Assembly: GCA_003024985.2 (NCBI GenBank)
Contig: PXIH01S0000678.1
Source of the DNA: Euperipatoides rowelli
Taxonomy: Eukaryota > Onychophora > Udeonychophora > Euonychophora > Peripatopsidae
Direction: 5' to 3' (one strand)
Length of the DNA: 57,665 nucleotides
Shown here: piece after piece, positions 46,522 to 55,812 of the stretch
Position numbering within the stretch: position 1 is the first letter of the stretch
How the letters are laid out: every line of letters starts with the position of its first letter
Made by a program: the position numbers and the translations under genes
The notes under the pieces: generated by a model
What the model was told of the DNA's origin: nothing
What the model saw: the letters and a program-made list of their open reading frames with translations, nothing else
Database searches by the model: none

Positions 46522-48636
46522 ATGAGTCTTTGGGAAAAAAAACAAAGTAGCATTACAAAAGAGCAAATAATAAAAATATCAAAAAAGCATAATATAAACT
46601 TACTACAAGCTACCTTGCTTTTAAGAAGAGAAATAAAAGAAGAAGATTTTTTGTTTTTTTTAGAAGATAATATTAATTTAATGCATAATCCTTTTTTACT
46701 TAAAAATATAAATAGATTCATATACAGAATACAAGAAGCAATAGATGAAAAAGAAAAAATTGTTGTATTTGGAGATAAAGATACAGATGGAATAACTGCA
46801 ACAATTGTAATGTATGAAACTTTAAAAGATTTTGGACTAAATGTAAGTTATAAATTGCCAGGAAGTGGTGACTTTTATGGACTTACAAAAGCTTACATAG
46901 ACGAAATTACAGAAGAAAATGTGACTTTAGTAATAACAGTTGACTGTGGAATTTCTAACATAGAAGAAATAGAATATGCTTCTAATAAAGGGATTGAAGT
47001 AATAGTCACAGACCACCACCTACCACCAAACAACGAGAGTCTATTGGAGTATATTATAATTAATCCTCACCTAGAAGGTGATCAATATCCCTTTAAAAAT
47101 ATTGCAAGTTGTCTTGTAAGTTTTAAAGCTTCAATGGCCCTTTACTTGTCAAAGACCAAATTATACTCAAAAGAACTAATATTCTTATACATAGAAGAAG
47201 ATGATAATGAACTTTTATTACATGTCCTAGAAATAAATAAATATGTCGTTAAAAGTTACTTATCTTTAAGGAGTTCAAACTCAAGCAATCTTAATGTAGA
47301 AAAACTTTCTCAATTTTCACAACATAAATACATTGTAATCTTTAACAAACAAGAACAAAGTAAATTGTTAAATAAATTTTTTAAGGTACAAGTTGAAATG
47401 GAGTTAATTGATCTTAGCATAGAATTTTTTGAAAAATATCAAAACCTAATAGGAAAGAGTTTAAATGAAATAATCAAGTTAAGTAAGTGTTTTAAATACC
47501 AAACACATACTATAAAGTACAAATTGTATTACATTTTTTACAATATAATACTATCAACTAATAAAAACAGCTTAAAAAATTGCTTGGACAACTTAGACCT
47601 TGTTGCAATTGGAACAATAGCTGATAACATGCCTTTAGTAAATGAAAATAGATTAATTGTAAAAGAAGGTCTGAAAAAATTAACGACAAGAACAAAAGTA
47701 GCAATGATTGTATTGTTAAAAGATGTAGGACTTTTAACAAAAAATACAATAAATTCAACAGATGTTTCTTACAAAATTGCACCAATCATAAACTCAACAG
47801 GAAGACTAGAGAAAGCTGAGCTTGCACTAAGTTTTTTATTAACAAAAGACATAGAAACTGCAGAAAATAAATTTAAAGAAATAAAAAAAATAAATAATAT
47901 AAGAAAACAAAAAGAAAATGAATCATGGCAAAATCATACAAATAACATACTAATCAACACAGAAAAATTTATATTATGTTATGATAAAGAAACTCCTAAG
48001 GGTATATCTTCTAGAATGGCAACAAGACTCTCTACCTATTATCAAAAAGTTGCAATTTTTCTAGCAAAACAAGATAGTATAATTAAAGGTTCAATAAGAT
48101 CATCAAATAAAGTTAATGCTAAGGAATTAATAAATTTACTACCTAGTAATATACTAATCAACTCAGGAGGACACAAAGCAGCGGCTGGATTTTCTCTATA
48201 TACTAGTTTTTTTGAGATCTTTATTAAAGAAATAGAAAATGCAATGAAAAAGATAAGTCATAATGATGATTTAGACAACAAAAAAGTTTACATTGATGCA
48301 ATAATCCCTAATAATTTTACAAAAGAAGAACTGTTTAAAACAGTAAATTCATTTGAACCTTATGGTTATGAATTTAAAGAATTTGTTTTTAGAATGGATA
48401 ATATGCACTTAGAAAAACTTAGAACTATGGATAAGAATGGTAACTCTAAACATACATATATGACATTCAAAACAAACAAAGAAACATATAAAGCTATTTT
48501 TTGGAACGGTACAAAAACAATAACAGAACTTAAGATAAAAGAAAAGCAAATTTTAAATATCATTTTTCATGTAAACGATGACTTCTCCCACATGAAAGAA
48601 AAGATTTTAAAAATTGTGGATATTAAACAAATATGA
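46522..48636 (+). CDS. recJ: Single-strand-specific exonuclease RecJ
   Basis: The 704-residue protein has the DHH phosphoesterase motifs: FGDKDTDGITATIV (motif I, residues about 87-100), VDCGIS (motif II), VTDHHLPP (motif III), and further on LDLVAIGTIADNMPL and NSTGRLEKAELAL. The DHHA1 substrate domain follows with NSGGHKAAAGFS, then an OB domain. It degrades single-stranded DNA 5' to 3' in repair. Between the motif III block and GTIADNMP there are about 170 residues without counterpart in typical RecJ. The stop overlaps the next gene (ATGA). Confidence 0.95.
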   Translation: MSLWEKKQSSITKEQIIKISKKHNINLLQATLLLRREIKEEDFLFFLEDNINLMHNPFLLKNINRFIYRIQEAIDEKEKIVVFGDKDTDGITATIVMYETLKDFGLNVSYKLPGSGDFYGLTKAYIDEITEENVTLVITVDCGISNIEEIEYASNKGIEVIVTDHHLPPNNESLLEYIIINPHLEGDQYPFKNIASCLVSFKASMALYLSKTKLYSKELIFLYIEEDDNELLLHVLEINKYVVKSYLSLRSSNSSNLNVEKLSQFSQHKYIVIFNKQEQSKLLNKFFKVQVEMELIDLSIEFFEKYQNLIGKSLNEIIKLSKCFKYQTHTIKYKLYYIFYNIILSTNKNSLKNCLDNLDLVAIGTIADNMPLVNENRLIVKEGLKKLTTRTKVAMIVLLKDVGLLTKNTINSTDVSYKIAPIINSTGRLEKAELALSFLLTKDIETAENKFKEIKKINNIRKQKENESWQNHTNNILINTEKFILCYDKETPKGISSRMATRLSTYYQKVAIFLAKQDSIIKGSIRSSNKVNAKELINLLPSNILINSGGHKAAAGFSLYTSFFEIFIKEIENAMKKISHNDDLDNKKVYIDAIIPNNFTKEELFKTVNSFEPYGYEFKEFVFRMDNMHLEKLRTMDKNGNSKHTYMTFKTNKETYKAIFWNGTKTITELKIKEKQILNIIFHVNDDFSHMKEKILKIVDIKQI

Positions 48637-49556
48637 AGTTTAAAATAAAATTTTTGCTTATTGCCTTAATTATTACAAACTCATATTCCAGGAATTTACC
48701 AAAAATTGCTTATAAAGAAGAGGTCTTACAGGGTGGATTAACTTATGTTGCAAGTGATAAAAACTTTAAACAAGTTTCACTCCTAAGTACTAATGGAATC
48801 CCAATAGTCTTAGCAAGTCCATTTGAATTCAACATAGGTCATAAAATATATTACATAGCCTTACTTGGAATTACCCCAATTATCAAAGATGGACTACGAA
48901 AAATTGAAATAGAGTATGAAAATGAAAAATACATAAAAACTTTAAACATAAAAAAATATGATTTCAAAAAAACTATTATTAGTCTTAAAAAAGAAAAAAC
49001 TAAGTTATTGAATAAACCTTCCACAAAACGAAAGGAGCAAGCTATTACTTTATGGAATATTATAAGTAATAAAGGAGATCCTACAATATATTATTTTGAT
49101 AAATTAACAATGCCTATTAAAGATTCTTACAAAAAAACAAGCTCGTATGGTGATTTAAGGGTATATAAAAAACATAATCAAATATCCAATTCAAGTATAC
49201 ATGAAGGAAATGATTATGGTTCAAGTAAAAGAGAGAAAACTCCCCTTTTTGCCTCTGGTAGAGGAAAAGTAGTATTTGCAAGAAATAGAGAAATTTCAGG
49301 TAAGACAATAATAATACAACACTTACCAGGTGTATTCTCATTATATTTTCACTTATCAAAGATTGATGTAAAAGAAAATCAAATAGTAAATACAGGGAAA
49401 TACATAGGACAAATTGGAATGACAGGTTTATCAACAGGTCCTCATTTACATTTAGAAATAAGAGTGAATGGAATTGCTTTAAATTCGGACTTTTTTTTTG
49501 ATGAAATGCTTATTGACAAAAATGAAATAATGAATCATATTAAAGAAATAAATTAG
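48633..49556 (+). CDS. Exported M23 (LytM) peptidase
   Basis: The 307-residue protein begins with a signal peptide (MKFKIKFLLIALIITNSYS) and has an N-terminal all-beta region and a C-terminal M23 domain at about residues 165-285. Zinc ligands are present in HEGNDYGS and GPHLHLEIRVNG, and the FSLYFHLSKI strand is normal, so it should be an active peptidoglycan endopeptidase released into the periplasm. There are no LysM repeats. It overlaps recJ by four bases and lies 22 bases before rpsU. By order it is B31 BB_0255. Confidence 0.93.
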   Translation: MKFKIKFLLIALIITNSYSRNLPKIAYKEEVLQGGLTYVASDKNFKQVSLLSTNGIPIVLASPFEFNIGHKIYYIALLGITPIIKDGLRKIEIEYENEKYIKTLNIKKYDFKKTIISLKKEKTKLLNKPSTKRKEQAITLWNIISNKGDPTIYYFDKLTMPIKDSYKKTSSYGDLRVYKKHNQISNSSIHEGNDYGSSKREKTPLFASGRGKVVFARNREISGKTIIIQHLPGVFSLYFHLSKIDVKENQIVNTGKYIGQIGMTGLSTGPHLHLEIRVNGIALNSDFFFDEMLIDKNEIMNHIKEIN

Positions 49557-49578
49557 AAAAGAAAGGTGGTGAAGTTGT

Positions 49579-49791
49579 TTGGCGACTATTCGCATAGAAA
49601 AAAGTGAACCTTTTGAAAAAGCTATGAAAAGATTTAAAAGAATGCTTGAAAGAGAAGGAATATTAAAAACATATAAAGATAAAGACCGTCATGAAAATGA
49701 TTCTACAAAAAGGACAAGAAAAAAAAGAGAGGCAATAAGAAAGCAAGTAAGAAAAAATAAAAAATTACAAAGAAAAAGTAATACAAGATAA
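49579..49791 (+). CDS. rpsU: 30S ribosomal protein S21, TTG start
   Basis: The 70-residue, very basic protein matches S21 (ATIRIEKSEPFEKAMKRFKR at the N-terminus and a lysine/arginine-rich C-terminal helix). The initiation codon is TTG at 49579, with a purine-rich aaaggtggtg ahead of it; no ATG is in frame within the conserved region. S21 is needed for translation initiation. It ends at a strong intrinsic terminator (49791-49816) shared with convergent ftsK. TTG also starts rpsT in this window. Confidence 0.95.
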   Translation: MATIRIEKSEPFEKAMKRFKRMLEREGILKTYKDKDRHENDSTKRTRKKREAIRKQVRKNKKLQRKSNTR

Positions 49792-49816
49792 AAAGAATGC
49801 CTACGGGCATCTTTTT
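49791..49816. terminator. Bidirectional intrinsic terminator between rpsU and ftsK
   Basis: A five-base stem ATGCC/GGCAT with a TACG loop is flanked by an A-run on the left and a T-run on the right, so a U-tract follows the hairpin on both strands. It sits directly after the rpsU stop and 17 bases before the ftsK stop. It is the clearest Rho-independent terminator in the window. Confidence 0.88.
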
Positions 49817-49832
49817 CAGTATTAAAATTATG

Positions 49833-52205
49833 TTATGAAAAAATTTCTCGTGGTTTAGAGCCATTTATTGGTCCAATGTAACCTATTTCTTCCATAAGTT
49901 CAATTATACGTGCTGCTCTATTATAACCTATCTTTAAGCGTCTTTGTAGGTACGAAGCTGAAGCTTTTTTTGTAGTTCTAATAATATCTAATGCCTCTTC
50001 AAATAAAGGTTCTTCACTAGGATCACTTGCAAAATTAAAGTTTCCTTTATCCATATCAATGAATATCTCATCATCTATATAATTTGGTTCTCCAAATTTT
50101 TTAACTTCTTCTACAAGCCTGTAAATTTCCTTTTCCTTTAAAAACCCCCCTTGAATCCTTTGAGGAAATGGAGTTGTTGGGTTAACATAAAGCATATCTC
50201 CTTTCCCAAGTAATTTCTCTGCTCCTATTGTACCTAAAATGATTCTAGAATCCATGGCACTAGCTACCATAAAAGATATTCTAGAAGGAAAATTGGCTTT
50301 AATAACACCTGTAATAACATCAACAGAAGGCCTTTGAGTTGCAAGTACCAAATGAATTCCAACAGCTCTAGCCATTGCTGCAAGACGAGAAACAAGGTTT
50401 TCAAGGTCCTTTCTAGCAGAAAGAATCAAATCCGCAAATTCGTCTATAACTAGTACAAGATAAGGTAAACTTGCTCGATTCAAATTCTCATCTTTAATCT
50501 TTTTATTATAAGAACTAATATCCCTAACTAATAAATAGTCAAGTAAAGTATATCTTCGCTCCATTTCCTCAACACACCATTTTAAAGCCTCCAAAGCTCT
50601 TTTAACATCTGTAATTACAGGCGTTAAAAGATGTGGAATATTGTTAAAAAGTTTAAGTTCGACTATTTTAGGATCTATCATAATAAATTTAACTTCACTA
50701 GGAGATCTTGCAAAAATTATTGAGGCAATTAAAGAATTAACACAAACAGATTTACCTGCTCCAGTTGTACCAGCTATAAGCAAATGAGGAGCACTTGAAA
50801 GTTCAACAACAACATTCTCTCCACTAATATCTTTACCAAGAGCAAAGGGAATTTCAAAATTTAGACTAAAATTCTTACTATTAATTATTTCAGAAATCAT
50901 TATGAATTCTCTTTTTTTATTAGGAATTTCAATTCCTACAGCTTCCTTACCAGGAATAGGAGCAATAATCCTAACTCTAGCAGCGGCAAGTCTCAAGGCA
51001 ATGTTGTCCGAAATAGAAGTTATTCTTGATAGTTTAATACCTTTATCCGGTCTTAGAGCATACATAGTAACAACAGGACCTCTAATTATTTCAATTAACT
51101 TGGCTCTAATGCTGAATTCTTTTAAGGTCTCTTGTAGAATCATTGATTGTTTTTGAATTTCCTTTTCAAATTCTTTGTCTTCATAACTTGATTTAGGTTC
51201 TCTCTCGTCAAATACAGAACTTTTAATATGGTAGTTTGTAGAATTGCAGTAAATTCTTCCTGTACTTTTCTCATTAAAGTTATCATGTATATGATTTAAA
51301 ATACCTTTCTCCTTAATTTCACTTACTAAAGTTTTACCTTCAAGTATAACCCTATTACCTAACAGTTGCTTACTAAGAACAACATCTTGTTCATATGCTA
51401 CAAAATCCTTATCTAAAGCAACTTCCTGAATGATCTTTGTAACAGACTGCTGATCATTATGTTCTACAAAGATATTAGTATTTAAATCTATCATATGTTT
51501 TCTATTGGGTCTTATTACACTTTTTAAATCCCACAAAAACTTATATTCCTCATCATTAATTATGGTATTTTCTATTCTACTACTTTCAACATCTAAATTC
51601 TTAGTCTGATCATTTGAAGCTTTCTCTTCAGAATCAAATCCAGAATAAACTTTAATAGCTCTAGTACTACTTAAGTTAGTCGATTTAAAGTTCAATAAAC
51701 TAAAAATATTATCAAACAATATTGAAATTTTAAAAAACAAAAATTTGCTTACATTGAGTAAAAAAGTTATGTCTTTGTAAAAAACATAGTTTAAGTAAAA
51801 TAAAATCACTAGCTCCAGAACTAATACAACAACAAGCAACAAAGTGCCAACAGCTGTTCCAAAAGTTTCTAAAAACTTAATTACATAAAACGAAGAATGT
51901 TTACTATTATTATTAATTTGAAGTAAAAATGTTAGGGTAAAAAATAAAATAATAGTATAATTCCAGTTAAAGATAAATTTTTTAGTAAATAAACGATTTC
52001 GATAAGCAAACCAATTCACTAGAGGGTAGAGAACTAAGTAAAATGATAAAAATGAAAAAGTAGTTAGTAGAATAGATCCTATTATATTGAAAAAATAAAA
52101 CATCATTACATTTTTTAAAGACGAGATAGCTACAAACAGTGAAAATAAAATAAAAAAAACTATAAAAAAAAATAAGAATTGAAAATATCTATAAAAACCT
52201 TTCAT
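49833..52205 (-). CDS. ftsK: DNA translocase FtsK/SpoIIIE
   Basis: The 790-residue septal DNA pump has about four N-terminal membrane helices (residues 10-150), a linker, and a RecA-like motor with Walker A AGTTGAGKSVCVN near residue 471, Walker B LPYLVLVIDEFADLI near 580 and ATQRPSVDVITGVIK. The C-terminal gamma winged helix (ALDIIRTTKKASASYLQRRL, YNRAARIIELMEEIGYIGP) reads KOPS-like sites and activates XerCD. Length is normal for the short-linker form. It overlaps uppP by four bases, so both envelope/division genes are coupled. Confidence 0.96.
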   Translation of the reverse strand: MKGFYRYFQFLFFFIVFFILFSLFVAISSLKNVMMFYFFNIIGSILLTTFSFLSFYLVLYPLVNWFAYRNRLFTKKFIFNWNYTIILFFTLTFLLQINNNSKHSSFYVIKFLETFGTAVGTLLLVVVLVLELVILFYLNYVFYKDITFLLNVSKFLFFKISILFDNIFSLLNFKSTNLSSTRAIKVYSGFDSEEKASNDQTKNLDVESSRIENTIINDEEYKFLWDLKSVIRPNRKHMIDLNTNIFVEHNDQQSVTKIIQEVALDKDFVAYEQDVVLSKQLLGNRVILEGKTLVSEIKEKGILNHIHDNFNEKSTGRIYCNSTNYHIKSSVFDEREPKSSYEDKEFEKEIQKQSMILQETLKEFSIRAKLIEIIRGPVVTMYALRPDKGIKLSRITSISDNIALRLAAARVRIIAPIPGKEAVGIEIPNKKREFIMISEIINSKNFSLNFEIPFALGKDISGENVVVELSSAPHLLIAGTTGAGKSVCVNSLIASIIFARSPSEVKFIMIDPKIVELKLFNNIPHLLTPVITDVKRALEALKWCVEEMERRYTLLDYLLVRDISSYNKKIKDENLNRASLPYLVLVIDEFADLILSARKDLENLVSRLAAMARAVGIHLVLATQRPSVDVITGVIKANFPSRISFMVASAMDSRIILGTIGAEKLLGKGDMLYVNPTTPFPQRIQGGFLKEKEIYRLVEEVKKFGEPNYIDDEIFIDMDKGNFNFASDPSEEPLFEEALDIIRTTKKASASYLQRRLKIGYNRAARIIELMEEIGYIGPINGSKPREIFS

Positions 52206-53002
52206 AAATTAAAATAATAAAGACCTACTAAAGATAATATCATTAAATAAACTGAAAAATAATAAAGTTTACCACTAGCAATGAATTTAGTAGATATATT
52301 AATAGATATCAATCCACAAATGAATGCCATTATAACCCCTAAATTAACCTCAAAGGCAGTTAATTGCATAACAGTTTTAAATAAATCTTTAAAATCTAAA
52401 ATAAAACTACCCAATACTACTGGGATTAATGCTAAAAATGAAATTTCTATTGCTTGTCTTTTACTAAATCCAAGTGAGACAGCTGCAAAAACTGTAGCAC
52501 CTAATCTTGAAATACCAGGTAAAGTTGCAATTGATTGAGATATTCCTACTATTATTCCACAAAGTAAAGTATTTTCTCTAATATGAAAATTAAATAACTT
52601 AAAGTCTATTGAAAAAAGCAATATAGCTGTTACCAAAAAATTTATTAAAACCATTTGTACTGTGAAAAAATTTAAATATTGCTTAACAAAAATTCCTAGA
52701 ATAGAAGTTAGCAAAGTAACTATTAGAATTATACTTATAATTTCTAAGTTACTTTTGTCGTTTTTTAAATCTTTACTAAACAAAAACTTAAGTAAACTAA
52801 TTAAAAGCTCTAAAATCCTTTTCCAATAAAAAATAAATATAACAAAGATTGTTGCCAAGTGCATATAAATATCAAATATTAAAGGCAAATTAATATTCAT
52901 CAACTTTTTAATGATGAAAAGATGTCCCGAACTTGATATTGGTAAAAATTCAACTATTCCTTGGATTGTTCCTAAGCAAACTGATTTTAATATATTTCCC
53001 AT
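52202..53002 (-). CDS. uppP: Undecaprenyl-diphosphatase UppP (BacA)
   Basis: The 266-residue membrane enzyme recycles the lipid carrier of peptidoglycan synthesis. The first motif is GTIQGIVEFLPISSSGHL near residues 12-29, and the second LPGISRLGATVFAAVSLG near 160-177. The usual second motif is PGxSRSGAT; the second Ser is Leu here, while the Arg is kept. About eight helices are present. It shares an operon with ftsK. The 107-base spacer upstream (53003-53109) has no gene. Confidence 0.94.
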   Translation of the reverse strand: MGNILKSVCLGTIQGIVEFLPISSSGHLFIIKKLMNINLPLIFDIYMHLATIFVIFIFYWKRILELLISLLKFLFSKDLKNDKSNLEIISIILIVTLLTSILGIFVKQYLNFFTVQMVLINFLVTAILLFSIDFKLFNFHIRENTLLCGIIVGISQSIATLPGISRLGATVFAAVSLGFSKRQAIEISFLALIPVVLGSFILDFKDLFKTVMQLTAFEVNLGVIMAFICGLISINISTKFIASGKLYYFSVYLMILSLVGLYYFNL

Positions 53003-53109
53003 ATTACCTACTTATATATTTTACAATAACCTTCTATTAAATTCTTAAAAAAACTCATTTTAAAATATAACCTAGTACTTACCCACTAAAACCTGTTGCT
53101 TATCAAATA

Positions 53110-54201
53110 CTACTTAAACAAATACTTATTCTGCCAAGTTAATCTTATATTATTAGTAGTACTTCTACTATCATGCCAAGAGACAAAATCTTGAGGTTTT
53201 AAAACTTTATAAAACATTAAAAAAAATGAAAAAAATATCAATAGTAAAAGGGATACTAGACTTAAATAAAGCATTGCATATTGCTTTATTGAAATACCCG
53301 TTTTGTGTTTAATAACAATATTGTTTTTTGTATCTATGTTATTTTTTTTCGATTTTAAAGCATCTGCTTCATAGGATATAAAGTTTATATCACTTGTATT
53401 ATTAAATACAGAACTTATATCTAAATCATCATCATTAACATTTTCTAAAATATGCTCTCTTGGAAGTTCTCTTGAATCTATACTACTAAAAACTTCTTCT
53501 TCACTAACAGAATGCTCAGAATTTGCATGATTTATTTCAATATTATCAATATCATTCAATATGTTAGCAAAATTAGTTTCATCAATTCTTTTATTAACCT
53601 TATTTTTGAACTTAATCTTATCAGTGACAACATTTACTTCATCAGGATCTAGACTACTAAAATATTCCTCTTCATGATCTTTAAAACTAATATTTTCAGT
53701 TTGCAGATCCTTCTTGTCTTCTTCCACATCTCGAAATTCTAAGTCTTCTAAATCTTGGTTCTTTAATGCTTTCTCCTCTACTTGTTCTTTTTCAAATAAA
53801 TTTGAAAAATCCACTTTAGAATCACCTGAATTAATATCCTTAACCTCAACGTTACTTAATTGCTTATCCAAAGACTCCTTTTCACTAAAGTCAATTGCAC
53901 GCAAGTCAAACTTAATCTTATTATTAACATTCCCACATTCACCATAAACATATAAAAATTCATCTTCTACTTTAGAATATATACTAATATCAAAATACTC
54001 AGGATTAAGACTACTAAGAAAAAAAGAACCTACAAAAACTGGAGTAACAAATTTCTCATAAAAACTAAAATAAAAATCGAGCTTTACATCAGACGCTGTA
54101 ACAGTTCTACTTAAAATTATCTTTTTTACAAAAACATCATGTAAACTTAATATTGAATAATATTCATCATCTGATAATCTTATGCCTAAAAAACCATCCA
54201 A
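53110..54201 (-). CDS. Hypothetical single-pass membrane protein with long acidic region, TTG start
   Basis: The 363-residue product starts with TTG, six bases after aggtgg; a nearby ATG is out of frame and stops at once. Residues 1-105 form a compact beta-rich domain (MDGFLGIRLSDDEYYSILSLHD). About 110-285 is strongly acidic and low complexity, with repeated EE/DD-rich blocks. One membrane helix lies at about 310-332, followed by a short tail with RLTWQNKYLFK. The acidic part would lie in the cytoplasm with the C-terminus outside. I recognise no family. By order it is B31 BB_0260. Confidence 0.78.
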   Translation of the reverse strand: MDGFLGIRLSDDEYYSILSLHDVFVKKIILSRTVTASDVKLDFYFSFYEKFVTPVFVGSFFLSSLNPEYFDISIYSKVEDEFLYVYGECGNVNNKIKFDLRAIDFSEKESLDKQLSNVEVKDINSGDSKVDFSNLFEKEQVEEKALKNQDLEDLEFRDVEEDKKDLQTENISFKDHEEEYFSSLDPDEVNVVTDKIKFKNKVNKRIDETNFANILNDIDNIEINHANSEHSVSEEEVFSSIDSRELPREHILENVNDDDLDISSVFNNTSDINFISYEADALKSKKNNIDTKNNIVIKHKTGISIKQYAMLYLSLVSLLLLIFFSFFLMFYKVLKPQDFVSWHDSRSTTNNIRLTWQNKYLFK

Positions 54202-54354
54202 ATTTTTCCACCTATTAATAAAACATTTAGATTAATGCATACTTAATGATATTATAGTATAAATTAAATAATTTTCAAATTAACAATAGTTTTTATTTTA
54301 AATATTCTTTCATTTAATGAATAAATACTTCTGTTATTTATACTTATTAAGCTG

Positions 54355-54360
54355 TATAAT
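54355..54360 (+). promoter_or_regulatory. Candidate -10 box (TATAAT) for the TPR-Mrr gene
   Basis: A perfect TATAAT lies 34 bases before the ATG at 54394 in the divergent spacer 54202-54393. No convincing -35 box is present 17 bases upstream. A strong aggggggagg ribosome site follows at 54371-54380. Confidence 0.4.
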
Positions 54361-54393
54361 ACAATACTAAAGGGGGGAGGCTATGAATAGAAA

Positions 54394-55812
54394 ATGATAT
54401 ATTTGTTTACAGTATTAATATTATTGATATTACTTACTATTTTTGGAATAATATTTTTTTTCTTTACTAAGTTATTAAAAACACATGACAACAAATTGTT
54501 AAAAGAAAAAAATAACACCAAAAAATCTGAAATGGATCAAAAACTAATAAATAAAGCAAAAGCTGTACTAGAAAATTCCCCTGATGATGTTAAAGCTTTA
54601 CAAACACTTAATAATTATTATTTTAATAAAAAAGATTATAGTCAAACAATAAAATACTCTAAAAAACTATATTTTATAGTTAAAAATAACTTTTCAACAC
54701 AAAACGTGGACATAGCTAGAGTGTATTTAATTTATGGTGTAAGTAATTTAGAAAAAAATCTAAAAGCTGATGGATTAAAATACTTAAAAGAAGCATATAT
54801 GTTAAATAAAACAGATGAGACAACAAACTATTATTTAGGAATTGCCTTTTTTAAAAATAGTAATTATCAAGAAGCTTTGACCTATTTAACGTCCATATAT
54901 CAATTTAATAAAAAAAATACTGAAGCTTTAAAATATATAGCTATGTCACTATATTACACTAAACAATACAAAAAAGCACTTAACATTTTTGATTCTATTA
55001 TAAAAAACATACAAGAAGAACCTGAGGTTATGTTTACATATGCTCAATGTTTAATAAAGATGAACAAAGATAATATGGCTATAGGAATTGCAAAATTGTT
55101 AAGAGATAAATATAACATGTCGTTTGAAGCTAATTTAATCAATTTTAGGATATATTCAAAAAATGAAAATCTTATTGAGTTAGAAAGTACAATTGAGGAA
55201 ATTATTAATACAAATAAAAATATACCTAAAACAATATTCCTGGAACTATTTTTTACCTTAGGTAATCTATATATGAACAGCGAAAACTATAAAAAAGCTC
55301 TAGACTCATTTTATCAAGTGGAGAAAGTAGATCCCAATTATCAACAATTACAAGAAAAAATAGAATATACTAAACGGCTAAATGATAACATAGCGTTAAG
55401 AATGTATCTAAGAAGCAACACAGATCTTTTTACAAAATTAGCAATAGAATTTGTAAAAAAAATCTATCAAAAAAAATATCAAGTAAGGGAAGCCAATATA
55501 GATGAAAAAACTCATCAATTTATAGATATGTTTTTCCAATTAAGCAACAACCAATGGGAAGATAGTCTAATAGTAAGATTTGTAAGAATAGAACAAGAAA
55601 TTTTTGGAGAACTTTTCATAAAAGATTTAATTTCAAAAATAAAAGAAAATAAATGTAAAGGACTTTGCATTGCTCCTGGTAGTTTTTCTGAAAATACAAA
55701 AAAAATAATAGAAGGAAGACTAATTGATCTAATAGAAGGTAAAAAACTAATACAAATCTTAAGCACAATGAATTTATCTCTTTTAACTGTTGAATTTGAA
55801 AAAATAAAATGA
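54394..55812 (+). CDS. Membrane-anchored TPR protein with a degenerate Mrr-like C-terminal domain
   Basis: The 472-residue protein has one N-terminal membrane helix (residues 2-27), then TPR repeats over about 50-330 (YYLGIAFFKNSNYQEALTYL, LGNLYMNSENYKKALDSF). Residues about 335-470 look like a restriction-endonuclease/Mrr fold: LIVRFVRIEQEIFGELFIKDL followed by KGLCIAPGSFSENTKKIIEG and LIDLIEGKKLIQIL, which matches the Mrr pattern of a GxxxTxGxFS strand and a closing LIDGxxL segment. The catalytic D...(E/Q)xK residues are not visible, so it is probably inactive as a nuclease. Its stop overlaps the start of a radC pseudogene. By order it is B31 BB_0261. Confidence 0.8.
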   Translation: MIYLFTVLILLILLTIFGIIFFFFTKLLKTHDNKLLKEKNNTKKSEMDQKLINKAKAVLENSPDDVKALQTLNNYYFNKKDYSQTIKYSKKLYFIVKNNFSTQNVDIARVYLIYGVSNLEKNLKADGLKYLKEAYMLNKTDETTNYYLGIAFFKNSNYQEALTYLTSIYQFNKKNTEALKYIAMSLYYTKQYKKALNIFDSIIKNIQEEPEVMFTYAQCLIKMNKDNMAIGIAKLLRDKYNMSFEANLINFRIYSKNENLIELESTIEEIINTNKNIPKTIFLELFFTLGNLYMNSENYKKALDSFYQVEKVDPNYQQLQEKIEYTKRLNDNIALRMYLRSNTDLFTKLAIEFVKKIYQKKYQVREANIDEKTHQFIDMFFQLSNNQWEDSLIVRFVRIEQEIFGELFIKDLISKIKENKCKGLCIAPGSFSENTKKIIEGRLIDLIEGKKLIQILSTMNLSLLTVEFEKIK

